DNA of 15,621 nucleotides from CBDTTW01 sp965363675 (GTDB lineage Bacteria; Bacteroidota; Rhodothermia; Rhodothermales; DASSAV01): contig CBDTTW010000063.1 in NCBI GenBank assembly GCA_965363675.1, forward strand, positions 1 to 15,621. Direction: 5' to 3'. Below are positions 1-6,490 of this stretch, one piece after another. The position numbers and the translations under genes are program-made. Every line of letters begins with the position of its first letter. Position 1 is the stretch's first letter. A model generated the notes under the pieces. That model did not search any database, had not been told where the DNA came from, and was given only the letters and a program-made list of their open reading frames with translations.

Positions 1-10
1 CGGCCAAATC

Positions 11-33
11 GTAGTGAAATAGTTTTCCACTAC
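11..33. repeat. small hairpin
   Basis: GTAGTG (11-16) pairs with CACTAC (28-33), and after a single bulged C three A-T pairs extend the stem around a four-base loop. It is one of three hairpins in the first 230 bases. It could be part of a structured transcript ending at the terminator at 188-226, or a protein-binding palindrome. The function is unknown. Confidence 0.4.
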
Positions 34-43
34 TGGTAAGCCG

Positions 44-73
44 TAGTATATTGATAGTGTTGCTGCAACGCAT
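44..73 (+). repeat. 30-bp imperfect direct repeat, copy 1
   Basis: This copy matches 103-132 at 26 of 30 positions by direct comparison. It begins TAGTATAT and carries the near-palindrome GTTGCTGCAAC towards its end. The start-to-start distance is 59 bp. It may be a recombinase or regulator binding site at the edge of the integrated element. The role is unknown. Confidence 0.65.
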
Positions 74-79
74 GTAGGA

Positions 80-99
80 ATCCCCGCCAGCGCGGGGAT
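80..99. repeat. GC-rich perfect hairpin between the direct repeats
   Basis: ATCCCCGC (80-87) and GCGGGGAT (92-99) form a perfect 8-bp stem with a CAGC loop. The stem sequence superficially resembles the palindromic core of type I-E CRISPR repeats. Only one copy exists in the window, so no array can be claimed. It sits exactly between the two copies of the direct repeat. Confidence 0.55.
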
Positions 100-102
100 G
101 GC

Positions 103-132
103 TAGTATATGGATAGCGCTGCTGCAACACAT
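103..132 (+). repeat. 30-bp imperfect direct repeat, copy 2
   Basis: This is the second copy of the element at 44-73, with four substitutions. They include one that breaks the GTTGC/GCAAC symmetry (GCTGCTGCAAC here). The flanking sequences of the two copies do not resemble each other closely, so the conserved unit is the 30-mer rather than a longer tandem duplication. Confidence 0.65.
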
Positions 133-187
133 TGCTCTTGTCCTTCGTCTGCCTAGTTGCCTCTGATCGGGCTACGGTTGACGGACC

Positions 188-226
188 GCCCGGTAGGTGC
201 TACCAACACCTACCGGGCTTCTTTTT
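188..226 (+). terminator. strong Rho-independent terminator, rightward
   Basis: A perfect 12-bp stem is formed by GCCCGGTAGGTG (188-199) and CACCTACCGGGC (207-218), with a seven-base loop. It is followed by CTTCTTTTTG, a clear T-tract on the plus strand. It must end a transcript coming from the left. No ORF runs up to it within the window, so the transcript either has a long 3' UTR or its last part is non-coding. It also separates that transcript from the oppositely oriented integrase gene. Confidence 0.85.
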
Positions 227-320
227 GCGCGCCCGTTATGGATGCGCGTCACAAGTAACACATATGCACCCCCCACGTCAAGTAGTGTTGATGGTTTACG
301 AAAAGTAATTAGCATCTCCG

Positions 321-1400
321 TTATGATTCCTTCCGGAACGTCCCGTTCATCGCGCGCCGCATCTCTCCTTCCACCACATGCAGGTACCGTTCGGTGGTTT
401 GGATGCTGGCGTGACCAAGCACTTGTTGTACGAGCCGTGAAGACGCCCCTTGCGCCAAGAGCGCCGTAGCCGCCCCGTGCCGCAGCCCGTGCAGCTTGGT
501 CACGGACACGCCCGCCGTCCGCGCGTACTCCCGGAACGCGCGCGCCGCGTAACTCTCACTCAGCGGCGTTTCCCCGCCGTCGGCCGAGAACACGCATTGG
601 GGCGCTGCGCCCTCGGTCTCTTCGCGCCATGCCCGCAGCACCTCGGGGCGGATGAGCGGCAGCACCCGGTCGCCGCCCTTGCTTTGCCGCACGTAGAGCA
701 AGCCGTTGTCAAAGTCCACGTCGCGCCAGCGCAGGCGCAGCGCTTCGCCGCGCCGCAGTCCGTGGTGAAAGATCGTCAGCACGAGCGGGCGGAACCACGC
801 CCGGCGCGGCGGGTCGCGCTCTTCATTGTCGGCGTCGCGCGCGGCCAGAATGCGGTCCACGTCATCGGGCGTCAGCAGCTTCGGCAGCACCTTCTTCGGG
901 GGGGCCATGCGCACGCCTGCCGACGGGTCGGCCGCCGCGTGGCCGCCGCGCACGGCAAAGGCGAAGAACGCTTTCAGGTGGCGCAGGCGGTGGCGGCGGC
1001 TGCTTTCGGAGAGCTTTTCAGCCATGCAGAAGCGCCGCACTTCGGCGGTGGTAATCTCCCCGACGCCGGCGTCCTCCCCGGCGTGCCGCATGAAGAGCGA
1101 AAGCACGCTGTTGTACGTGCGCAGCGTGTCGGGGCGCAGGCGGCGGCTGCGGCAGTCATCAAGGAAGACGCGCGCCAGATCGCCCAGCGTAGCCGATACG
1201 GGGCGCGGGTTCCACGGGTCCAGCGCGCCCGCGTCCACCTCGGCTTGCATCGCCCGCAGCCGCTGCAAGGCAACCGCCTTGTGCGTCGTGCCGAGCGCCA
1301 TCGTTTTCCGCTGCGGCGTGCGCCGCCGGTCGGCGGCTTGCGCGTAGTACCAGACGGCCCCTTTGGGCGTCTTGCGCTTGGTGAGCGTGAGCCGAACCAT
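321..1400 (-). CDS. tyrosine recombinase / integrase
   Basis: A 359-residue site-specific recombinase of the phage integrase family that cuts and rejoins DNA through a covalent 3'-phosphotyrosine. The N-terminal part includes a SAM-like core-binding domain at about residues 70-155. The catalytic domain spans about 175-350. The full catalytic set is visible: R216 in GLRRGE, K241 in QSKGGDR, H304 and R307 in HGLRH, H330 in VLGHAS, and nucleophile Y339 in ERYLHV. All are in normal order and spacing, so the enzyme looks active. The ATG at 1398-1400 has only a weak GGGGCGG upstream. Two 8-bp direct repeats lie just upstream of it. The gene is downstream of, and co-oriented with, a tRNA-Lys gene, the classic position for an element integrase that targets a tRNA. 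It could also be a XerC/D-like chromosomal enzyme, but position and flanks favour an integrated element. Confidence 0.93.
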   Translation of the reverse strand: MVRLTLTKRKTPKGAVWYYAQAADRRRTPQRKTMALGTTHKAVALQRLRAMQAEVDAGALDPWNPRPVSATLGDLARVFLDDCRSRRLRPDTLRTYNSVLSLFMRHAGEDAGVGEITTAEVRRFCMAEKLSESSRRHRLRHLKAFFAFAVRGGHAAADPSAGVRMAPPKKVLPKLLTPDDVDRILAARDADNEERDPPRRAWFRPLVLTIFHHGLRRGEALRLRWRDVDFDNGLLYVRQSKGGDRVLPLIRPEVLRAWREETEGAAPQCVFSADGGETPLSESYAARAFREYARTAGVSVTKLHGLRHGAATALLAQGASSRLVQQVLGHASIQTTERYLHVVEGEMRRAMNGTFRKES

Positions 1401-1408
1401 GCCGCCCC

Positions 1409-1427
1409 GTTGTGCTAATGTTGTGCT
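1409..1427 (-). repeat. tandem 8-bp repeats upstream of integrase
   Basis: On the minus strand AGCACAAC occurs twice with an 11-base period (AGCACAACATTAGCACAAC), ending 8 bases before the integrase ATG. A period of one helical turn suggests cooperative binding on one face of the DNA. This could be by the integrase arm-binding domain or by a repressor. That role is inference. Confidence 0.4.
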
Positions 1428-1495
1428 GGAAGCTCATCCGTCGCGCGCGCTACCCTGCGCACGACTGCACAAACAAGCTACACGCCGGATTCGAG

Positions 1496-1549
1496 CAAAA
1501 CAACAACGGCCCCGTCTCAGCGACTGAAAGCGCTGAAAACGGGGCCGTT
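1496..1549 (-). terminator. Rho-independent terminator after tRNA-Lys
   Basis: On the minus strand AACGGCCCCGT pairs perfectly with ACGGGGCCGTT (plus-strand 1539-1549 and 1505-1515). After one mismatch, TCAGCG pairs with CGCTGA, giving a long stem with a short loop. It is followed by the T-rich run GTTGTTTTG. It begins six bases after the tRNA 3' end and would end the tRNA transcript before the integrase gene. Confidence 0.8.
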
Positions 1550-1555
1550 TCGCGG

Positions 1556-1628
<73 letters not shown>

Positions 1629-1636
1629 GTAGAGCG

Positions 1637-1644
1637 GAAATATA
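1637..1644 (-). promoter_or_regulatory. possible -7 box of tRNA-Lys promoter
   Basis: TATATTTC on the minus strand ends 9 bases before the mature tRNA 5' end. It matches the Bacteroidota-type -7 element TAnnTTTG at all but the last base. A matching upstream -33 TTTG element was not found, so this is tentative. Confidence 0.35.
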
Positions 1645-1743
1645 CGCACATCGGGGCGCTCGCCGCACCCCCTCGGGGCGCTTTTCATCATTCCTTGGGA
1701 TTGCGCCTGCCAAAACGCGCGCACGGCCCGGCGCCGCGGGGTG

Positions 1744-1751
1744 TATCTTGC
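1744..1751 (+). promoter_or_regulatory. possible -7 box of the EamA gene
   Basis: TATCTTGC lies 34 bases before the chosen ATG and resembles the Bacteroidota -7 element TAnnTTTG. No convincing -33 element was seen at the expected distance. Confidence 0.3.
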
Positions 1752-1768
1752 ACGGCTACGCAGCCGCC

Positions 1769-1776
1769 GGAAAGGA
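1769..1776 (+). promoter_or_regulatory. ribosome binding site deciding EamA start
   Basis: GGAAAGGA is a good Shine-Dalgarno match with a 9-base gap to the ATG at 1786. It is one of very few clear ones in this window. Confidence 0.65.
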
Positions 1777-1785
1777 ACGCAGATC

Positions 1786-2700
1786 ATGGGCATCGGCAAC
1801 AAAGGCGCCGCCTGGAAGAGCGTCTACTATATGGTTCTGGCGGCGCTGTGCTTCAGCCTCATGACGCTTTTCGTCAAGCTGGCCGGGCGTCGCCTGCCGA
1901 GCATCGAGATCGTCTTTCTGCGCGGCCTCTTTACCGTGGTCTTCAGCCTGGCCGCTCTCGCCCGTGCGGGGCTTTCGCCCTGGGGGCGGCGGCGCGGCCT
2001 GCTGCTGCTGCGCGGCGCTTTCGGCTTCGGGGCGCTCTGCTGCCTGTACTACGCCGTCACCAGGCTTCCGCTCGCCGACGCCACTGTCATCCAGTATACC
2101 AACCCGGTGTTTACGGCTCTCCTGGCAGCCTACTTCCTCGGCGAGCGCAGCAACCGGCTCGACGCGCTGGGCACGGCCCTGAGCCTCGCGGGGGTCGTCG
2201 TGGTGGCGCAGCCGTCGTTCCTGTTCGGGAGCGGCGCGGCGTCGCTGCCGCTCGGGGCCTCGGCCATTGCGCTCCTGGGGGCCATGCTCTCCGGAGCCGC
2301 CTACGTCACGGTGCGCAAGCTCCGGCGCCTGGAGCCCGAGGAAGTCATCATCTTTTACTTTCCGCTCGTCGTAGCCCTCGGGGCGGCGCCGTTTGCGATT
2401 CCCGTGTTCGTGTGGCCGAGCGCGCTGGAGTGGCTCTACGTTGCGGCGGGCGTGTCGCTGGCGGCGCAAATCGGACAAATCTGTCTGACGCGCGGGCTCG
2501 GGCTGGCGCCGGCGGGCCGCGCCATGGCGCTGAGCTATCTGCAAATCGTGTTCGCAGCGCTCTGGGGAGCGCTGCTGCTCTCGGAGACCCCGACGCTGCT
2601 CACGGCGGCCGGAGCGGCGCTCGTGGCCGCCGGGTCGTGGGTGAGCGCGCGGGCGGGCCGCCGCCCGGCGGACGCGGCCGCTACCACAGCCCCGGAGTAG
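1786..2700 (+). CDS. EamA/DMT-superfamily permease
   Basis: A 304-residue inner-membrane transporter of the drug/metabolite superfamily. It has two tandem EamA repeats and about ten predicted TM helices (first at about residues 13-33, last at about 267-287). Family-typical stretches are visible, such as ADATVIQYTNPVF (about 98-109) with FLGER at the end of the first repeat, and the matching SYLQIVFAALWG (about 250-261) in the second. The substrate cannot be read from the sequence; family members export or import amino acids, metabolites or S-adenosylmethionine. The ATG at 1786 is chosen because GGAAAGGA (1769-1776) lies 9 bases upstream. The in-frame GTG at 1741 would swallow this site and the candidate promoter. 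The gene stands alone and its 3' end overlaps moaE by 20 bases, tail to tail. Confidence 0.9.
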   Translation: MGIGNKGAAWKSVYYMVLAALCFSLMTLFVKLAGRRLPSIEIVFLRGLFTVVFSLAALARAGLSPWGRRRGLLLLRGAFGFGALCCLYYAVTRLPLADATVIQYTNPVFTALLAAYFLGERSNRLDALGTALSLAGVVVVAQPSFLFGSGAASLPLGASAIALLGAMLSGAAYVTVRKLRRLEPEEVIIFYFPLVVALGAAPFAIPVFVWPSALEWLYVAAGVSLAAQIGQICLTRGLGLAPAGRAMALSYLQIVFAALWGALLLSETPTLLTAAGAALVAAGSWVSARAGRRPADAAATTAPE

Positions 2701-3133
2701 CTCCCGGGGCCCACTCGGCGGCGCCGTCGGCGTAGTACTCCTTCTTCCAGATCGGCGCTTGCTGCTTCAGACGGTCGATGAGGAACCGGCACCCCTCGAA
2801 GGCCGCCGCCCGGTGCGCCGCCGAGGCCCCGACAACGACGCTGGCCTCGCCTACGGCCACTACGCCCGTGCGATGCAGCAGGCAGACGGCTTCCAGGCCG
2901 AAGCGCTGCAAGGCTTCCTCGCCGAGCGCCGCAAGCACGTCGGCGGCCATCGGCTCGTGGGCTTCATACTCCAGGCGGAGGGTGCGCCGCCCGTCCGTGA
3001 CGCCGCGCGTCGTCCCGATGAACAGGTCGATGCCCCCGGCGGCAGGCCGGGCGGCGAAGGCGGCGGCTTCCTCGATGCGCAGCGGCTCGTGCGTCAGGCG
3101 CACCCACAGGCGTTCGGCGCGGCGGTCGAGCAT
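2681..3133 (-). CDS. moaE: molybdopterin synthase catalytic subunit MoaE
   Basis: A 150-residue cytoplasmic enzyme subunit. With thiocarboxylated MoaD it inserts the two sulfurs into cyclic pyranopterin monophosphate to make molybdopterin. Family landmarks are present: GGIDLFIGTTRG (33-44), LEYEAHEPMA (54-63), HRTG (87-90), AAHR (105-108) and the active-site stretch LKQQAPIWKKE (122-132). The lysines K123 and K130 and arginines R43 and R108 line up with the known catalytic and binding residues. Length is normal for the family. The ATG follows the moaD stop with only two bases between, so translation is probably coupled. The last 20 bases overlap the oppositely oriented permease gene. Confidence 0.96.
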   Translation of the reverse strand: MLDRRAERLWVRLTHEPLRIEEAAAFAARPAAGGIDLFIGTTRGVTDGRRTLRLEYEAHEPMAADVLAALGEEALQRFGLEAVCLLHRTGVVAVGEASVVVGASAAHRAAAFEGCRFLIDRLKQQAPIWKKEYYADGAAEWAPGATPGLW

Positions 3134-3135
3134 GG

Positions 3136-3390
3136 TCAGCCTCCGCTCACAGGGGTGATCAGGGCCACCTCGTCGCCATCGGCGAGGGCGGCGCTTTCGG
3201 TGGTGTAGCGATGGTTCACCGCCAGGCGCAAATGCGGCCGGTACGGCGCGATGGGCTCCAGGCGGTCGAGCAGGTCGGCGCCGGTGGCCCCCTGAGGCAG
3301 CGCCACCTCCAGCGAGTCGGCGCCCATTTGCTCGCGGAGCATACTGAAAAGCAGCACCCGCACGCGGATGCCCGGTTCTTCGGTAGCCAT
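3136..3390 (-). CDS. moaD: molybdopterin synthase sulfur carrier MoaD
   Basis: An 84-residue ubiquitin-fold protein. It ends in SGG, the C-terminal Gly-Gly that is adenylated and thiocarboxylated by a MoeB-type enzyme before donating sulfur in the MoaD-MoaE complex. Further hallmarks are the N-terminal strand VRVLLFSMLREQMG and the near-terminal LADGDEVALITPVSGG. It lies four bases downstream of the LolC/E-like permease gene and two bases upstream of moaE, so the three are probably one transcript. There is no good Shine-Dalgarno sequence, so coupling to the upstream stop codon is likely. Confidence 0.95.
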   Translation of the reverse strand: MATEEPGIRVRVLLFSMLREQMGADSLEVALPQGATGADLLDRLEPIAPYRPHLRLAVNHRYTTESAALADGDEVALITPVSGG

Positions 3391-3394
3391 AGGG

Positions 3395-4645
3395 TCAGCT
3401 AAAGCGGATCACCCGGATGGGATCGGTCCCGGCGGCCACACGCGCCGGCAGGTACGCCGCCACGAGGCACAGGGCCAGCGCAATCACGGCCACCAGCAGG
3501 AAATCCATGGGGTTGAGCACAATCGGAGCGCTATCCATATAGTACGCCTCCGAGGGCAGCGGGATCACCTTGAAGCGCTGCTGCACGAGCGCCAGCCCGA
3601 GCGCCAGCAGCTCCCCCAGGGCCGTCCCGACGGCGCCGACGGCCAGCCCCAGCAGGACGAACAGCCGGCGCAGCGCCTTCCGGCGCGCCCCGAGGCTTTG
3701 CATTACGCCGATCTCACGCGTTTTTTCGAGCACGATCATCAGGAGCGCCCCTACGATGTTGAAGGCCGCCACCAGAATGATGACCGAGATCACCAGGGGA
3801 ATGATGTTCTCCTGAAGGTCGATCCAGGCGAAAAGCCCATGCCACACCTCGAAGATCGTCCGCGCCATGACCGGGAAGCCGAAGCGCTCGCCGATCTGCT
3901 CGGCCACCGGCCCGGCCTCCTCCAGCGCCGCCAGCGTCAGGTCGAAGCGCGTCACCTGGTCGGCGGTGTAGCCGAGCACCTTGCGGGCCGAGGCCAGATC
4001 CGTGAAAACGTATACGTCGTCGAAGTTCTCCAGAAACGTCTCGTAGATGCCCCCGACGACGAACTGCGTGACGCGCGGCCGCCCGGAGCGTACGGCTCCG
4101 GCAAGCGGCCGCTCCGGCCCGAGCCCGCGCATCGAAAACGTCGTCACGCGGTCGCCGACCTTCAGGCTCAACTGCCGCGCGAGGGCGGCGCCGACGATCA
4201 CGCGCGGAGCCGCGCCCGGCGCGAGCGTAGGCAAGCCGGCAAGCAGGTTCCGGCCCAGGTAGGGCGGCAACCGGTCGGCGCCCCAGAGCACCACCCCCTC
4301 GATGTCGCGCGCCGAGCGCCGCAGCAGCACGAAGTCCTGCACGACCGGGGCCACATGGCGCACGCCTCCGACGGCGGCAAGCTGCCGGCCGAGGGCGGCG
4401 GCTCCGCCCAGGGGCTCGTCTTGCAGGCTCTCGACCTGCACGTGCGCCCCGAACCCCACGATCTTGTTGCGGATCTCGGCGCTGAAGCCGCGCACGATCG
4501 AGAGCGAGAGCAGCAGCGAGGCCACGCCCACGGCCACCCCGCCGATGGCCGCCAGCATCACGAAGCGCAAAAAGCGCCGCCCCTCGGCGCCGCCCTGAGC
4601 GCCGAAAAGGTACCGCCTCGCCACAAACCACTCGAATCTGAACAT
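3395..4645 (-). CDS. LolC/LolE-like ABC transporter permease (FtsX fold)
   Basis: A 416-residue inner-membrane permease of the type that works with a LolD-like ATPase to release lipoproteins from the inner membrane, or in MacB-like export. Topology is typical: a first TM at about residues 27-50, a large periplasmic MacB-PCD-like domain at about 51-275, then three TMs at about 280-304, 325-352 and 380-400. The cytoplasmic coupling stretch LEKTREIGVMQSLGA (306-320) and the C-terminal signature YLPARVAAGTDPIRVIRF (398-415) are both clear. No ATPase gene is adjacent, so the partner must be encoded elsewhere. It is the first gene of an operon with moaD and moaE, a pairing with no obvious functional link. 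The exact substrate is uncertain, hence no gene symbol. Confidence 0.88.
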   Translation of the reverse strand: MFRFEWFVARRYLFGAQGGAEGRRFLRFVMLAAIGGVAVGVASLLLSLSIVRGFSAEIRNKIVGFGAHVQVESLQDEPLGGAAALGRQLAAVGGVRHVAPVVQDFVLLRRSARDIEGVVLWGADRLPPYLGRNLLAGLPTLAPGAAPRVIVGAALARQLSLKVGDRVTTFSMRGLGPERPLAGAVRSGRPRVTQFVVGGIYETFLENFDDVYVFTDLASARKVLGYTADQVTRFDLTLAALEEAGPVAEQIGERFGFPVMARTIFEVWHGLFAWIDLQENIIPLVISVIILVAAFNIVGALLMIVLEKTREIGVMQSLGARRKALRRLFVLLGLAVGAVGTALGELLALGLALVQQRFKVIPLPSEAYYMDSAPIVLNPMDFLLVAVIALALCLVAAYLPARVAAGTDPIRVIRFS

Positions 4646-4667
4646 CGCCGTTTTGGTCTCGCGCCGC

Positions 4668-4675
4668 CCAAGTTA
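4668..4675 (-). promoter_or_regulatory. possible -7 box of the permease-moaDE operon
   Basis: TAACTTGG on the minus strand, 22 bases before the permease ATG, resembles TAnnTTTG. It would give a short leader. The -33 element is not evident. Confidence 0.33.
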
Positions 4676-4775
4676 GCCACGGATGCGCCCGATCCGGCGC
4701 CGCGCCCGCGCTTTTGGCCCGCGCGCCTTTACAACACGGTTTCGCCCATGCCCGCGCGCCGCCGGATGCTTTTTG

Positions 4776-4783
4776 TACCTTAA
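4776..4783 (+). promoter_or_regulatory. possible -7 box of the pruA operon
   Basis: TACCTTAA follows a TTTTTG run in the divergent intergenic region, 63 bases before the pruA ATG. It is only a partial match to TAnnTTTG, so this call is weak. Confidence 0.22.
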
Positions 4784-4792
4784 CGACCAGGC

Positions 4793-4820
4793 GGCGGGCC
4801 TTCCGCATGCGCAGCCCGCC
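4793..4820 (+). promoter_or_regulatory. inverted repeat in pruA leader
   Basis: GGCGGGC (4793-4799) and GCCCGCC (4814-4820) form a 7-bp stem whose 14-base loop contains the perfect palindrome CGCATGCG (4804-4811). It lies just after the possible pruA promoter and 26 bases before the start codon, a sensible place for an operator, perhaps for the GntR protein of the same operon. GC-rich inverted repeats also arise by chance in DNA like this. Confidence 0.3.
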
Positions 4821-4846
4821 CAGGCACCCCGAAACCCCTGCTCCCT

Positions 4847-6481
4847 ATGAACAACGGCGCCTTCCGTGTCCCCACGCCGCTCAACGAGCCCGTGCGCAGC
4901 TACGCCCCCGGCTCCCCCGAGCGCGCCCGCATCAAAAGCAAACTGGCCGAACTCAAGGCCGCCCCGGTAGAGATCCCCGCCTTCATCGGCGGCGAGGCAG
5001 TGCTCACCGGCGACACGATCGACCTGCACCCGCCGCACGAACTGAGCTGCACCCTCGGGCAAGCGCACTTGTGCGGCCGCCGCGAGGCCAAGCAGGCCGT
5101 CGCGGCGGCCGTCAAGGCGCAGCCCGAGTGGGCCGCCATGCCGTTCGAGGACCGCGCCGCCATTTTCCTGAAGGCCGCCGACCTTCTGGCGGGCTCCTGG
5201 CGCGACGTGCTCAACGGGGCCACCATGCTCGGCCAGAGCAAAAACGTCTACCAGGCCGAGATCGACGCGGCGTGCGAGATGATCGACTTCTTCCGCTTCA
5301 ACGTAGCCTACGCCGAGCGCCTCTACGCCGAGCAGCCGTATTCGCCGCCCGGCATGTGGAACCGCATGGAGTACCGGCCGCTCGAAGGCTTCGTCTTTGC
5401 CGTGACGCCGTTCAACTTTACCTCGATCCAGGGCAACCTCCCGACGGCCCCGGCCCTCCTCGGCAACACGGTCGTCTGGAAGCCCGCCACGAGCGCGCTT
5501 TACTCGGCCTACTTCCTGCAACGCCTGCTGGAGGAGGCGGGCCTGCCGCCGGGGGTCATCAACATGGTTCCGGGGCACGGCGCCGATGTCGGCGACCCGG
5601 TGTTCGCCTCGCCGGCTTTCGCCGGGCTGCACTTCACCGGCTCGACGGGCACGTTTCAGCGCATGTGGCGCACCATCTCGGAGCACCTGCCCTCCTACAA
5701 AAGCTACCCGCGCATCGTGGGTGAAACCGGCGGCAAGGACTTCATCCTCGCCCATCCGTCGGCCGATCCGCTCGCCCTGGCGACGGCCATGCTGCGCGGG
5801 GCCTTCGAGTACCAGGGGCAAAAGTGCTCGGCGGCCTCACGCTGTTATATTCCCCGCTCGCTCTGGCCCACCGTCCGCGAAGCCTTCCTCGGCCAGCTCT
5901 CGGAGGTGCGCATGGGCAGCCCCGAGGACTTCGGCAACTTCATGAACGCCGTCATCGACCGCAACGCGTACGAGAGCATCGTAGCCTATATCGACCACGC
6001 CCACGCCGCGACGGGCGTCGAGGTGCTCCACGGCGGCCGTTACGACGCCGACGCCGGGTACTTCATCGAACCTACGGTGCTCCTGGCCGACGACCCCGGC
6101 TACCAGAGCATGTGCGAGGAAATCTTCGGCCCCGTCCTGACGCTGCACGTCTACGACGACGGACGCTGGAGCGACGTGCTCCATCTCGTGGACGAGACGT
6201 CGCCGTACGCGCTCACGGGGGCCGTGTTCGCCCGCGACCGCCGGGCCGTCATCGAGGCGGGGCGGCGGCTCGTCAACGCGGCCGGCAACTTCTACATCAA
6301 CGACAAGCCCACGGGGGCCGTCGTCGGGCAGCAGCCCTTCGGCGGCGGGCGCGCCTCCGGCACCAACGACAAGGCGGGCTCGTTCCTCAACCTCGTCCGC
6401 TGGATCAACGCGCGCGCCATCAAGGAAACGTTCGACCCGGCCACGAACTTCAAGTATCCCTTCATGCAGCCCGAGGACTAA
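4847..6481 (+). CDS. pruA: L-glutamate gamma-semialdehyde dehydrogenase (P5C dehydrogenase)
   Basis: A 544-residue NAD-dependent aldehyde dehydrogenase of the ALDH4 type. It oxidises glutamate semialdehyde (from pyrroline-5-carboxylate) to glutamate, the second step of proline breakdown and the end of ornithine/arginine catabolism. Visible landmarks are FNFTSIQGNLPTAPALLGN (189-207) with K212 in WKP, the nucleotide-binding GSTGTF (265-270), catalytic E293 in ETGGKD and nucleophile C327 in GQKCSA. EEIFGPV (424-430) and PFGGGRASGTNDKAG (497-511) are also present. The N-terminal NEPVRSYAPGSPER is typical of ALDH4, which supports the ATG at 4847 despite the lack of a clear Shine-Dalgarno sequence. 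No proline dehydrogenase domain is fused, so that activity must be encoded elsewhere. It is the first gene of a four-gene operon. Confidence 0.96.
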   Translation: MNNGAFRVPTPLNEPVRSYAPGSPERARIKSKLAELKAAPVEIPAFIGGEAVLTGDTIDLHPPHELSCTLGQAHLCGRREAKQAVAAAVKAQPEWAAMPFEDRAAIFLKAADLLAGSWRDVLNGATMLGQSKNVYQAEIDAACEMIDFFRFNVAYAERLYAEQPYSPPGMWNRMEYRPLEGFVFAVTPFNFTSIQGNLPTAPALLGNTVVWKPATSALYSAYFLQRLLEEAGLPPGVINMVPGHGADVGDPVFASPAFAGLHFTGSTGTFQRMWRTISEHLPSYKSYPRIVGETGGKDFILAHPSADPLALATAMLRGAFEYQGQKCSAASRCYIPRSLWPTVREAFLGQLSEVRMGSPEDFGNFMNAVIDRNAYESIVAYIDHAHAATGVEVLHGGRYDADAGYFIEPTVLLADDPGYQSMCEEIFGPVLTLHVYDDGRWSDVLHLVDETSPYALTGAVFARDRRAVIEAGRRLVNAAGNFYINDKPTGAVVGQQPFGGGRASGTNDKAGSFLNLVRWINARAIKETFDPATNFKYPFMQPED

Positions 6482-6490
6482 ACAGCGCTC

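Larger units (their letters stand above)
1..320. other. non-coding element-edge region
   Basis: No convincing coding sequence is present: all three forward frames hit a stop within the first 39 bases and no reverse ORF fits. Base composition is visibly more AT-rich than the rest of the window. It contains a hairpin at 11-33, an imperfect direct repeat (44-73 and 103-132) flanking a GC-rich hairpin (80-99), and a strong rightward terminator (188-226). The stretch 227-320, between this terminator and the integrase stop codon, shows nothing I can name. Being next to an integrase suggests it belongs to an integrated element that continues left of the window. That is inference. Confidence 0.6.

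Noticed and set aside
80..99. Possible type I-E CRISPR repeat.
   Set aside because: The stem resembles that repeat class, but there is only one copy, no array, and the flanking 30-mers are similar to each other, which spacers would not be. No cas gene is in the window.
188..226. Possible second attachment site matching the tRNA-Lys 3' end.
   Set aside because: Only the short string CGGTAGG is shared with the sequence at the tRNA end, which is no more than expected by chance; the feature is well explained as a terminator.
450..1418. A 322-codon plus-strand open frame opposite the integrase.
   Set aside because: No domain and shadow-like composition; the minus-strand frame has the full recombinase catalytic set.
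1159..1437. A minus-strand open frame starting at 1437, upstream of the integrase ATG.
   Set aside because: It is in a different frame from the integrase and its product past the overlap is a frame-shifted version of the same DNA, with no domain.
3368..4783. A 471-codon plus-strand open frame opposite the permease gene.
   Set aside because: Composition is Arg/His/Gln-rich without motifs, and the minus-strand permease is clearly the real gene.
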